Notes: a model not told the origin generated them from the sequence alone. DNA of 6,587 nucleotides from Clostridia bacterium (GCA_900757255.1 CAAENE010000199.1:1-6587), one strand, 5' to 3'; counted from the stretch's first letter, positions 1 to 6,461 are shown. Translations and numbers: made by a program.

Positions 1-4
1 CATG

Positions 5-1330
5 TTAAATACTATTTAACAATTCGTCTATCTTTGTTTTTGATATCCAGAACTGTCCTTCCCCATTGACCTTGACAAGATATTGCCTGCTGTCCATCTG
101 CAATAGCTTGATATTGTCGGTGCTGCCGTCCTTCTTCTGAATTAAAATCAATCCGGCTGCCGTACCGCTCTGGTCAGGCGCTGCTGTTCCGTCCAGCGAA
201 AGTGCTTTCATAATAGCGGTATAGGCGCTGGAATATTCGGTATCGGTAATTCGTGTATCGTCTTTATAGTATTCGACTGCGTCTCCATTCTGTTTTTCGG
301 TCAGAGCAACTGTTTTATCCCCGATTTCTAATCGAATGGACGCAATATTTTCGATATTTTCAGTATACAGCAGCTTGGTCATTAAATCATCCGAGGGTAT
401 CTGCAAAAAGCTGATTTTTTCGGTCGACACAGCATATACGATATTTTGACCGGCAGGCTTAAAATACGTTGCCTCCCCTTTGGTTCCGCCAAATTCAAAG
501 GAATAGGTCTGATTTTCCTTATCGGTAAAGGTCAGCGTTGCCCAAGGTACATCCAGGCCATATTGGGACAGGTCGTCTGGAAAGTCCGCCACAAAATCTT
601 CCACCTTGATTTCTATGATTTTATTAATGATGTCTTTATTGATTTTGTCTGAATTGCCCTCCCGCTCATAGGGACGCACAATCTTCCAGCTTGGAGTTCC
701 CTCTTCGTTGGTCCGCTGCAGTTCATAGGTACTGCTGCCGTTTTTGTTCTGCTGTACCGAAACTGTCCGGATATCTTCTCCATTGGTTTTGAACAGCTGG
801 CTGGAACGGTAATAATTGACTCCGCTCAGTTTCCCCGACATGTAAAACTCACTGTACTGGTATACGTCATTAGAAAAGTCCAGCATGACGTAATTGCCGC
901 CGTTGCCTTTTACTTCGTCGCCGATCAACAGGGTGTGGACTGCGTCACCTTCGGTAAATTCGATCCTGTTTCCGTCCGGCGCAATGCCGTATTTTGATAA
1001 GTCAGACGCTCCCTTTTCGATTTCCCGCGCCATGGTCAGGCGTGACAGGTCGGATACAAGTGTTTTTACCAGTTCTTGTTCCAAAACCATGTAATCCTTG
1101 CCTTCCACTTTCCATTCATCGCCTGATTTTACCAGTGCGTAATCGCCCTCGCTGTTACTAAAATATACGCGGCTAATCTGCTCTGCGTCAAGGTCAAGAA
1201 GGTGTATCGTTTCCTCTCCGGGCTGCTCCTGCGCGGATTCCTGCTTTGGAAGCATGGTTATCAGAAGGTACGCCGCAACCAGCACAACCGCTATTGCTGC
1301 ATATATCAGTATTTTTTTGCTTTGGCTCAT
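5..1330 (-). CDS. DUF4340 domain-containing membrane-anchored protein, last gene of the Gld-type ABC cassette
   Basis: The 441-residue protein has a short basic N-terminus (SQSKK), one hydrophobic helix at about residues 8-27, and a Gln/Glu-rich linker at about 29-41. The rest is soluble, so it is probably an N-in membrane anchor with a large outside domain. There is no lipobox cysteine. Residues about 50-160 and 187-300 look like two copies of the DUF4340 unit: an Ile-led strand, a Trp segment (W73, W215), a helix, then DLSKYGI (110-116) or DLSQYGL (253-259), a beta strand and a 'VY' strand. Residues about 328-435 look like a degenerate third copy. The ATG overlaps the GldG-like stop as ATGA and has the Shine-Dalgarno AAGGAGG five bases upstream, which fixes the start. 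Family knowledge places DUF4340 proteins beside GldG-type ABC genes, so an accessory extracytoplasmic subunit is inferred. The biochemical function is unknown. Only four bases remain after the stop, so the operon may continue. Confidence 0.86.
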   Translation of the reverse strand: MSQSKKILIYAAIAVVLVAAYLLITMLPKQESAQEQPGEETIHLLDLDAEQISRVYFSNSEGDYALVKSGDEWKVEGKDYMVLEQELVKTLVSDLSRLTMAREIEKGASDLSKYGIAPDGNRIEFTEGDAVHTLLIGDEVKGNGGNYVMLDFSNDVYQYSEFYMSGKLSGVNYYRSSQLFKTNGEDIRTVSVQQNKNGSSTYELQRTNEEGTPSWKIVRPYEREGNSDKINKDIINKIIEIKVEDFVADFPDDLSQYGLDVPWATLTFTDKENQTYSFEFGGTKGEATYFKPAGQNIVYAVSTEKISFLQIPSDDLMTKLLYTENIENIASIRLEIGDKTVALTEKQNGDAVEYYKDDTRITDTEYSSAYTAIMKALSLDGTAAPDQSGTAAGLILIQKKDGSTDNIKLLQMDSRQYLVKVNGEGQFWISKTKIDELLNSI

Positions 1331-2721
1331 CTTCTCCTCCTTCTATACCATACAAAGACGCTGTACGCCAGGAACAAAACAAATATAGCCACAATGGCCC
1401 ATGTCATAACAAGACCCTGCAGTTTGGTCATAATCAATCGGCTGGATACTTCCGGTTTTGGCCTGATTGCAATTTTATTGTCGTTTCCTTCCATCCATGC
1501 CACAGAGTTCAGCAGCAGGTCTTTGTTGGCAAAACCGTACTGCGCATTTAAGGTCGTCTCGCTGATCATCTGAACCGAACCGTACACCAAAAGCTTATTT
1601 TCAAGGTCAGTTCCGGTACGGGAAGATGCGCCCAGCGTTCTTGGCCCTTTGATATCCCCGTCCTGCATTTCCATAGAACTTGACTCCATATTCACCTTTG
1701 AAAAGGAGTCGTCGGAGGACTGCATCACCGGTTCCACCGTTGCGCCCTTGATGTTGGACGGCAATATGTCGATGGATTTTGACACCGGCGCCACAACCGT
1801 CATTTTGTTTTCGATCAGAGTATCAGTAAACTTCGTACTTTCCAGTTCCGGCAAAATACCGAGCGCGTTTGTCACCACTTTATCCGCAGCGTTTTCCAGA
1901 ACTACGTCGTCGTTTACCTGCAGGCCCCATTCCTTCAGATAATCATAAAGCTTGGGAAGTCCGCTCTTGGTTGCGTCAAAATAAATCTGTACCTTTCCGT
2001 TATTGGTAAGATACCTGTCCAGCCGGTCGATTTCCGTATCGGTAAAATCCTTGGAAGGCGCTATGATGAACAAAGCCTTACAGTCTGCCGGGATATCTTC
2101 ATTGAGCAGCGCTACCTCTCCCGTCTGGTAATTTTCGTTCTGAATATAATATGCCGCCTGAGAATCTCCGCCCTGCTCCCCATGTCCTACCGAAAAATAA
2201 ATTTTCGGGAATTCGTCGTTTGTCACATAGGCAATCGCATTGGTAAACAGGCTTTCAAACTGATAATTTACTTCACTGCTGCTATAGCTGATCCATTCGC
2301 TGGATTTCACTTCTTTGGCACGGTCGCCGGCAGCAAAAATAATCGAACTGTATTCCATCATCAAATCGGGGTATTTCTGCGCTAAATCCGGATTTCTGGC
2401 GGGATCCACCGATTCCACCTTGATTTTTCCGCCTGAATGGCTCCGATATACGTCGACCACGCGTTTGACCTGATCGGGTACATACATCTGTCCCTCGCTG
2501 CCGGTACCTTCAAGGTATAGAACCGTTATATCGGTATCGAGCCTGTCCAGCAAATCAAGCGTACTTTGGGACAACGAAAATAATTTGTTACTGGATACAT
2601 CTAATTTCAGGGGGTACTGTTCGAACAGTTTTTGGACGAGCAGGTTCGCAAATACTGCAACTACCGTTATGATAACGACTGTAATCAGCGCCCCTCTTCT
2701 ATACTTCTTATTCTTGTTCAT
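1327..2721 (-). CDS. GldG-like ABC transporter auxiliary protein with a large extracytoplasmic domain
   Basis: The 464-residue protein (counted from the ATG at 2721) has a basic N-terminus, a membrane helix at about 11-31, a large domain to about 435, a second helix at about 436-457 and a final WYRRRRR tail. Both ends should therefore be cytoplasmic with the middle outside. Visible family features are the S-x-N-K-L-F-S-L-S segment at 44-51 right after helix 1, the strand ITVLYLEG near 65-72, the motif SVGHGEQ at 177-183, and the late pattern DGDIKGP (354-360) followed by LLVYGS (377-382) and LLLNSVAWM (402-410). These match the GldG/DUF4350 type of ABC auxiliary component; Flavobacterium GldG partners GldF and GldA. 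An in-frame GTG at 2730 would add three residues, but it lies too close to the G-rich ribosome site, so I prefer the ATG. The gene lies 12 bases after the permease and overlaps the DUF4340 gene by four. The substrate is unknown. Confidence 0.88.
   Translation of the reverse strand: MNKNKKYRRGALITVVIITVVAVFANLLVQKLFEQYPLKLDVSSNKLFSLSQSTLDLLDRLDTDITVLYLEGTGSEGQMYVPDQVKRVVDVYRSHSGGKIKVESVDPARNPDLAQKYPDLMMEYSSIIFAAGDRAKEVKSSEWISYSSSEVNYQFESLFTNAIAYVTNDEFPKIYFSVGHGEQGGDSQAAYYIQNENYQTGEVALLNEDIPADCKALFIIAPSKDFTDTEIDRLDRYLTNNGKVQIYFDATKSGLPKLYDYLKEWGLQVNDDVVLENAADKVVTNALGILPELESTKFTDTLIENKMTVVAPVSKSIDILPSNIKGATVEPVMQSSDDSFSKVNMESSSMEMQDGDIKGPRTLGASSRTGTDLENKLLVYGSVQMISETTLNAQYGFANKDLLLNSVAWMEGNDNKIAIRPKPEVSSRLIMTKLQGLVMTWAIVAIFVLFLAYSVFVWYRRRRR
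1336..1342 (-). promoter_or_regulatory. Ribosome binding site of the DUF4340 gene
   Basis: AAGGAGG lies five bases before the ATG at 1330. The same bases encode the arginine run at the C-terminus of the GldG-like protein, so one sequence serves both genes. Confidence 0.8.
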
Positions 2722-2729
2722 CTTCCCCA

Positions 2730-2735
2730 CCCCCT
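2730..2735 (-). promoter_or_regulatory. G-rich ribosome binding site that decides the GldG-like start
   Basis: AGGGGG overlaps the permease TAG stop and sits eight bases before the ATG at 2721. The in-frame GTG at 2730 starts inside this site and would have no room for its own, so the ATG start is preferred. Confidence 0.6.
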
Positions 2736-3435
2736 ATTTATTATAACGTCTTCTCTCAACCATTTTCACTGAATAAAATAAAAACAGTGCAATCATGCTG
2801 AGATAGTATATGATATGTTCAAAGTTAAAGCTGCCCAGATAAAATTCCGTCACCCGCGCATTGACTGAGATAAAGCTGATGACAGGATCGATCGCCGGAA
2901 AGACGGACGCCAGGGTATCCATAATGAAAAACAGCACCATGACTAAAAACATCAGTAATGCAGATACGATCTGATTTTCCGTCAGAGAGGAAATAAAAAG
3001 GCCGATGGCAATATAAACGCAGCCTTTGAGGAAAAAGCCGATATAGGATCCCACCAGTACGCCGACAGCCGGTTTTCCGAAAATTACGATCGCCGCCGGA
3101 AAAATCAGCGTAATCAAGAGGGCCGCACCAAAAATAGCCACTGCCGCAAAGTATTTGCCCAAAATAATTTCCGGTACCGATACCGGCGCGGTCAACAGCA
3201 ATTGGTCGGTTTTGTTCTTTTTCTCCTCGCTCATCAGACGCATGGTCAAAAGCGGGATCAATACCAGCATGATCACATCCATGTCTTGGAACAGGTATAA
3301 CATGGAGCTGCTCTCGCTGGCAATGTTATACATATAAAAGTAAATCGTTGCCGCTATCATGAACACGCTGATAAACACCGTTCCGATGACGGTATTGCTG
3401 TAGATGTTCATCTCTTTTTTAAAGATCGCTTTCAT
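2734..3435 (-). CDS. ABC-2 type transporter permease, GldF-like
   Basis: The 233-residue integral membrane protein has about six hydrophobic helices, at roughly 15-36, 52-67, 96-118, 125-149, 155-175 and 206-223, which is the normal layout and size for a single ABC-2 permease half. Between helices 2 and 3 lies the cytoplasmic segment MRLMSEEKKNKTDQLLLTAP (residues 65-84) followed by EIILGKY. In this family that region carries the charged motif with 'LLLT.PV' and is thought to contact the ATPase. The C-terminus, with NFEHIIYYLSM then a last helix and RRR, is also typical of GldF-like and Nos-type permeases. The ATG overlaps the end of the ATPase gene by 17 bases and has a perfect AAAGGAGG six bases upstream. 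With only one permease gene present, it probably acts as a homodimer with two copies of the ATPase (inference). The transported or remodelled substrate is not known. Confidence 0.92.
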   Translation of the reverse strand: MKAIFKKEMNIYSNTVIGTVFISVFMIAATIYFYMYNIASESSSMLYLFQDMDVIMLVLIPLLTMRLMSEEKKNKTDQLLLTAPVSVPEIILGKYFAAVAIFGAALLITLIFPAAIVIFGKPAVGVLVGSYIGFFLKGCVYIAIGLFISSLTENQIVSALLMFLVMVLFFIMDTLASVFPAIDPVISFISVNARVTEFYLGSFNFEHIIYYLSMIALFLFYSVKMVERRRYNK

Positions 3436-4372
3436 GTTCGGCCTCCTTTACCACAGACAGGAAAATATCCTCCAGGGACATATCCTCTTCCTTCATTGAT
3501 ACAACCGCCAATCCTTCACCGGCAATTTTCACCAGCAGGTTTTTGCGGCAATCGCCGTTACGCTTAAGCTCTATCTGATAGTCATATGTGTTCTCACCGC
3601 TGCTGCCAAGGTCTTTGATACTGACAACGCCCTCGCCATTTTGCAGCAGGCGTTCTATTTTACTCTTATCACCCAAAATACTCAGCGTCAGCCTTTCATT
3701 ATCGGCCAGCGCCCCCTTCAGCCTGTCCGGCGTATCCTCGGCTACGATTTTTCCCTTATTCAGAATCAGCACCCGGTCACATACCGCGCTCACCTCCGGC
3801 AGGATATGGGAACTCAAGATAACCGTACTCTCTTTCCCGAGCTCTTTGATCATATTGCGGATATCAATAATCTGCTGCGGGTCAAGCCCCACAGTCGGCT
3901 CGTCCAATATTAAAATAGGAGGTTTGCCGATAATCGCCTGTGCCAAACCGACTCTCTGCCTATATCCCTTTGACAGGTTGCGGATCAGCCGGTCCTTCAC
4001 GTCGTCTATCATCACCCGGTTCATTACTTCTGCCAGGTGTGCATTTTTGTCCGAATCCTTTACCTTTTTCAGGTCATAGACAAAATCCAGGTATTCTTTT
4101 ACCGTCATGTCAGGATAAAGGGGCGGAATTTCAGGCAGATACCCGATTTTCTTTTTGGTCTGCTGCGGCTTTTCCAGAACATCGTCCCCATCTACCAAAA
4201 CCTCTCCCTCCGTCAGGGACAAGTATCCGGTAATGATATTCATGGTAGTCGATTTACCAGCTCCGTTCGGCCCTAAAAAGCCTAATATCTCCCCTTGCCT
4301 TACATCAAAGGAAACACCGTCGAGCACGGTTTTATTTCCGTATTTCTTGGTCAGGTTTTTAACCTCGATCAT
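3419..4372 (-). CDS. ABC transporter ATP-binding protein, GldA-like
   Basis: The 317-residue protein is a complete nucleotide-binding subunit. It shows Walker A GPNGAGKST (34-42), a Q-loop region in which the usual Gln is Glu (YLPE, E81), the signature LSKGYRQR (133-140), Walker B ILILDEPT (153-160) with catalytic E158, D-loop GLDP (162-165) and switch His189 (SSHI). The 'YLPE..PLY' and 'LSKGY' forms are usual in the ATPases that serve ABC-2 permeases, including GldA and NosF types. Residues about 226-305 form the extra C-terminal domain of these exporters and end in MSLEDIFLSVV, the common closing motif. The start is the first possible in this frame, as an in-frame TGA lies two codons upstream. 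GGAGG sits 11 bases before the ATG, slightly far, so coupling to the preceding mini-ORF may help initiation. It is the first full gene of the cassette and should power the adjacent permease from the cytoplasm. Confidence 0.94.
   Translation of the reverse strand: MIEVKNLTKKYGNKTVLDGVSFDVRQGEILGFLGPNGAGKSTTMNIITGYLSLTEGEVLVDGDDVLEKPQQTKKKIGYLPEIPPLYPDMTVKEYLDFVYDLKKVKDSDKNAHLAEVMNRVMIDDVKDRLIRNLSKGYRQRVGLAQAIIGKPPILILDEPTVGLDPQQIIDIRNMIKELGKESTVILSSHILPEVSAVCDRVLILNKGKIVAEDTPDRLKGALADNERLTLSILGDKSKIERLLQNGEGVVSIKDLGSSGENTYDYQIELKRNGDCRKNLLVKIAGEGLAVVSMKEEDMSLEDIFLSVVKEAEHESDL
3442..3449 (-). promoter_or_regulatory. Ribosome binding site of the permease gene
   Basis: AAAGGAGG, a full match to the anti-Shine-Dalgarno, lies six bases before the permease ATG and inside the ATPase coding sequence, where it encodes part of V-K-E-A. 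It allows independent initiation despite the 17-base gene overlap. Confidence 0.85.
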
Positions 4373-4395
4373 CGTTCAGTTCGCCTCCGTACCAT
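4369..4395 (-). promoter_or_regulatory. Candidate eight-codon leader mini-ORF coupled to the ATPase start
   Basis: An ATG at 4395 opens MVRRRTER followed by TGA. It is preceded by TAGGAG with a nine-base gap, a better-placed ribosome site than the one for the ATPase itself. Its TGA overlaps the ATPase ATG as ATGA, and its CGG-AGG codons contain the ATPase Shine-Dalgarno GGAGG. This arrangement would let a terminating ribosome restart on the ATPase gene. It may also be chance, since the peptide is tiny and has no family signature. Confidence 0.3.
4384..4388 (-). promoter_or_regulatory. Ribosome binding site of the ATPase gene
   Basis: GGAGG lies 11 bases before the ATG at 4372, at the long end of useful spacing. 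It supports that start, which is also the only upstream option because TGA closes the frame two codons earlier. Confidence 0.65.
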
Positions 4396-4417
4396 TTTTT
4401 CTTTCTCCTATCGTTCG

Positions 4418-4529
4418 CTTCCGGAACAATTTGATTCATTGCACCATTTCCCCTCGGGGGAACAGTACAGCTGCGCAGGTGCTTTTTGTGAGCGCAGTAA
4501 AAAACTTTCGCACACGCATAAAGGCGTGT
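4418..4529 (-). promoter_or_regulatory. Leader with four candidate hairpins upstream of the ABC cassette
   Basis: Read toward the ATPase gene, the putative leader contains: ACACGC/GCGTGT (4529-4524 with 4517-4512, six-base loop), followed seven bases later by TTTTTT; CTGCGC/GCGCAG (4497-4492 with 4476-4471, 15-base loop); TTCCCC/GGGGAA (4462-4457 with 4453-4448, three-base loop); and GTTC/GAAC around 4428-4414, just before the Shine-Dalgarno of the mini-ORF. The pairings are seen directly. A regulatory role, or a match to any known riboswitch, is not shown; I recognise no known aptamer. Confidence 0.3.
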
Positions 4530-4557
4530 TTAAATTGGTTATAATCACACAAGGATT

Positions 4558-4589
4558 ATTGTATCATACTTTTTTGTCCGTTTTGTGAA
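4558..4589 (-). promoter_or_regulatory. Possible promoter for the ABC cassette
   Basis: On the minus strand an extended -10, TGATACAAT (4566-4558; TG-n-TACAAT, 5 of 6 to consensus), follows TTCACA (4589-4584; 5 of 6 to TTGACA). The 20-base gap is longer than the ideal 17, so the extended TG may compensate, or the match may be partly chance in A+T-rich DNA. Transcription would start near 4551 and give a leader of about 180 bases before the ATPase gene. An overlapping TATGAT at 15-base spacing is a second option. Confidence 0.35.
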
Positions 4590-4630
4590 CAGATTATGAA
4601 TTTTTTGCCCGGCACTTCCGCCATACAGAC

Positions 4631-4672
4631 GAAAATACCGCGCCCGACAGAGCTCAGCCCCGCCGGGCGGCG
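4631..4672 (-). terminator. Probable Rho-independent terminator of hisS-aspS
   Basis: Just after the aspS stop, CGCCCG (read at 4669-4664 on the minus strand) pairs with CGGGCG (4646-4641). Two more pairs (CG with CG) follow across a one-base bulge, and the loop is 17 bases. The tail is GTATTTTC, so the T tract is short and interrupted by A. The position is right and the stem is strong, but the tail is weak, so efficiency is uncertain. Confidence 0.45.
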
Positions 4673-4676
4673 TTAT

Positions 4677-6461
4677 TTATTCTTTCTTTTTGACGTCAAT
4701 CTTCAGGGACAGCTCTTTTAGCTGCTTTTCATCCACCTCGTCAGGCGCGTTGCTCATCAGCTCGCTTGCGTTCTGCATTTTCGGGAAGGCCATTACCTCA
4801 CGGATCGAATCGCAGCCGCCCATGATCATCACCAGGCGGTCAAGCCCATAGGCCAGTCCCGCATGAGGCGGCGCACCGTATTTGAATGCTTCCAGCAAAA
4901 ATCCAAACCGCAGCTCCGCCTGCTCCGGCGAAATATTGAGAACTTCAAACATCTTCTTCTGCAGCTCGCTTTTATAGATTCTGAGAGAACCGCCGCCGAT
5001 TTCCGAGCCGTTGAGGATAATGTCATAGGCGTTAGCACGTACCTTGTCAGGTTCGGTATCCAGCAGATGCATGTCCTCCTCCATCGGCAGGGTAAAGGGA
5101 TGATGTTTTGCGGCAAAGCGGCCTTCCTCCTCGTCGTATTCCAGCAGCGGGAATTCGGTCACCCACAGGAAGTTATACTGATTTTTGTCTAAAATGCCCA
5201 GCCGTTTTGCAATCTCAACGCGCAGTGCGCCCAAAGCGTCGAATACCACTTCATTTTTGTCAGCCACGATAAACAGGATATCGCCGATTTCGGCGCCTGC
5301 AATTTGTTTGATTTGGTCCAGCTCCTCTGCAGTCAAAAATTTGGCAATGGGCGAGCGGACTTCATTTTCTTCAAATGCCATCCAGGCAAGCCCCTTGGCG
5401 CGGTACGTTTTGACATATTCGGTCAGATTGTCGATTTCCTTGCGGGTATAGTTGTCTTTTTTGCCTTTGATATTGATGCAGCGCACGCTTCCGCCGCTTT
5501 CCACAGCGCCGGCAAACACCTTAAATCCGCAGTTTTTGACTGCATCGGACAGATCGCACAGTTCATAACCAAACCGGGTATCCGGTTTGTCCGAACCAAA
5601 CCGTTCCATTGCCTCGGCATAGGTCAGGCGGGTAAAGGGCGTCTTGATATCGACATCCAGAACCTCTTTGAACACCGTCTTTAAAAATCCTTCGTTGACC
5701 GCAATCACGTCGTCGATATCCACAAACGACATCTCAAGGTCGATTTGAGTAAATTCCGGCTGGCGGTCCGCCCGCAGGTCTTCATCGCGGAAACATTTGA
5801 CGATCTGCATGTACCGGTCCATGCCCGAAAGCATCAGCAGCTGTTTATACATCTGCGGGGACTGCGGCAATGCGTAAAATTTGCCCGGATGGACGCGCGA
5901 GGGCACCAGATAGTCCCTTGCTCCCTCCGGCGTGCTCTTGATCAGCATGGGAGTCTCTATTTCCAAAAAACCGTTCCGGTCAAAATAATCACGCGCCGAT
6001 TTTGTTATCTTATGCCTTAGCTGAATGTTTTTCTGCATGCTTGGCCGGCGCAGGTCAAGATAACGGTATTTCATTTTGTTTTCTTCCCGGACATTCAGGT
6101 CGTCGATGATTTCAAACGGCGGGGTTTCCGATTCGTTCAAAATCACGATATCCTCTGCTATGACCTCGATTTCTCCCGTTTTCATGTTCGGGTTGATATT
6201 GTAATCATCACGTTTTTTCACTGTTCCCTTTACCGCAACGACATATTCGCTCCGCACCTCGTTTGCCTTGTCAAAAAGCGCTTTGTCGGTTTCCTCGTTA
6301 AAGGTCGCCTGGACGATTCCCGTCCTGTCGCGCAGTACGACAAAAAGCAGGCTGCCAAGATTTCTCCGGCCGTTGACCCAGCCCATCAGGGTAACATTTT
6401 TATTTTCATCCTTTGCGGACAGCTCCGCGCACATGCAGGTTCTTTTTAGATTCTGTTTCAT
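4677..6461 (-). CDS. aspS: Aspartate--tRNA ligase (AspRS), bacterial type
   Basis: AspRS attaches aspartate to tRNA(Asp) in the cytoplasm using ATP. The 594-residue length fits bacterial AspRS. Domains run in the expected order: an N-terminal OB-fold anticodon-binding domain (about 1-110, with MGWVNGRRNLGSLLF at 26-40), a class II catalytic core with motif 1 (FLEIETPML, P171), the QSPQ aspartate-site motif (200-203), motif 2 (KCFRDEDLRADRQPEFTQID, 222-241), the bacteria-specific GAD insertion (about 300-415), the GGGS segment (489-492) and motif 3 (GLAYGLDR, 535-542). It ends in a lysine-rich tail. The ATG overlaps the hisS stop as ATGA, and AAGGA lies seven bases upstream, so translation is probably coupled to hisS. 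Leu35 in the NLGS loop resembles tRNA(Asp)-specific enzymes more than the relaxed form, which has His there in Pseudomonas (inference). Nothing is truncated or missing. Confidence 0.98.
   Translation of the reverse strand: MKQNLKRTCMCAELSAKDENKNVTLMGWVNGRRNLGSLLFVVLRDRTGIVQATFNEETDKALFDKANEVRSEYVVAVKGTVKKRDDYNINPNMKTGEIEVIAEDIVILNESETPPFEIIDDLNVREENKMKYRYLDLRRPSMQKNIQLRHKITKSARDYFDRNGFLEIETPMLIKSTPEGARDYLVPSRVHPGKFYALPQSPQMYKQLLMLSGMDRYMQIVKCFRDEDLRADRQPEFTQIDLEMSFVDIDDVIAVNEGFLKTVFKEVLDVDIKTPFTRLTYAEAMERFGSDKPDTRFGYELCDLSDAVKNCGFKVFAGAVESGGSVRCINIKGKKDNYTRKEIDNLTEYVKTYRAKGLAWMAFEENEVRSPIAKFLTAEELDQIKQIAGAEIGDILFIVADKNEVVFDALGALRVEIAKRLGILDKNQYNFLWVTEFPLLEYDEEEGRFAAKHHPFTLPMEEDMHLLDTEPDKVRANAYDIILNGSEIGGGSLRIYKSELQKKMFEVLNISPEQAELRFGFLLEAFKYGAPPHAGLAYGLDRLVMIMGGCDSIREVMAFPKMQNASELMSNAPDEVDEKQLKELSLKIDVKKKE

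Larger units (their letters stand above)
4373..4676. other. 304-base intergenic region between aspS and the ABC cassette
   Basis: No long open reading frame with a credible start and family resemblance is present on either strand. On the minus strand the region reads, in order: a probable aspS terminator, a run AAAAAATTC, a possible promoter, and a leader with several short inverted repeats ending in a mini-ORF. The reading is by eye; no folding energy was calculated. Confidence 0.7.

Noticed and set aside
1..3. ATG on the minus strand right after the DUF4340 stop, a possible next gene
   Set aside because: It is one base past the stop with no Shine-Dalgarno before it, and no sequence beyond the window edge is available to test it.
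2722..2730. GTG start adding three residues (MGK) to the GldG-like protein
   Set aside because: The GTG lies within the G-rich ribosome site and has no spaced Shine-Dalgarno of its own; the ATG at 2721 has AGGGGG at eight bases.
3588..4079. Plus-strand open frame of 163 codons opposite the ATPase gene
   Set aside because: It lies wholly antisense to a gene with clear Walker and signature motifs, is Ser/Leu/Ile-rich as expected of a mirror frame, and shows no family pattern. The other plus-strand frames across the window are rejected for the same reason.
4112..4147. Glu in place of Gln in the ATPase Q-loop (YLPE)
   Set aside because: The change is common in ATPases of ABC-2 exporters of the GldA/NosF kind, and all other catalytic motifs are intact, so it does not suggest a dead enzyme.
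4418..4462. Possible T-box antiterminator in the leader
   Set aside because: An ATGGTG stretch follows a hairpin, but the conserved T-box sequence is absent, the cassette is not an amino-acid gene, and no clear terminator follows.
4441..4480. Palindromes CTGCGCAG and CAGCTG as an operator
   Set aside because: They are short, overlap each other, lie well downstream of the candidate promoter, and no regulator gene is adjacent; they are better counted as part of the hairpin-rich leader.
4540..4545. Perfect TATAAT on the plus strand
   Set aside because: The region about 17 bases upstream has no usable -35 (CATAAA), there is no extended TG, and no plus-strand gene follows; downstream lies the 3' end of minus-strand aspS.
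4295..4588. Plus-strand frame of 97 codons crossing the intergenic gap
   Set aside because: About a quarter of it is antisense to the ATPase gene, it lacks a clear ribosome site, and its composition shows no domain or membrane pattern.
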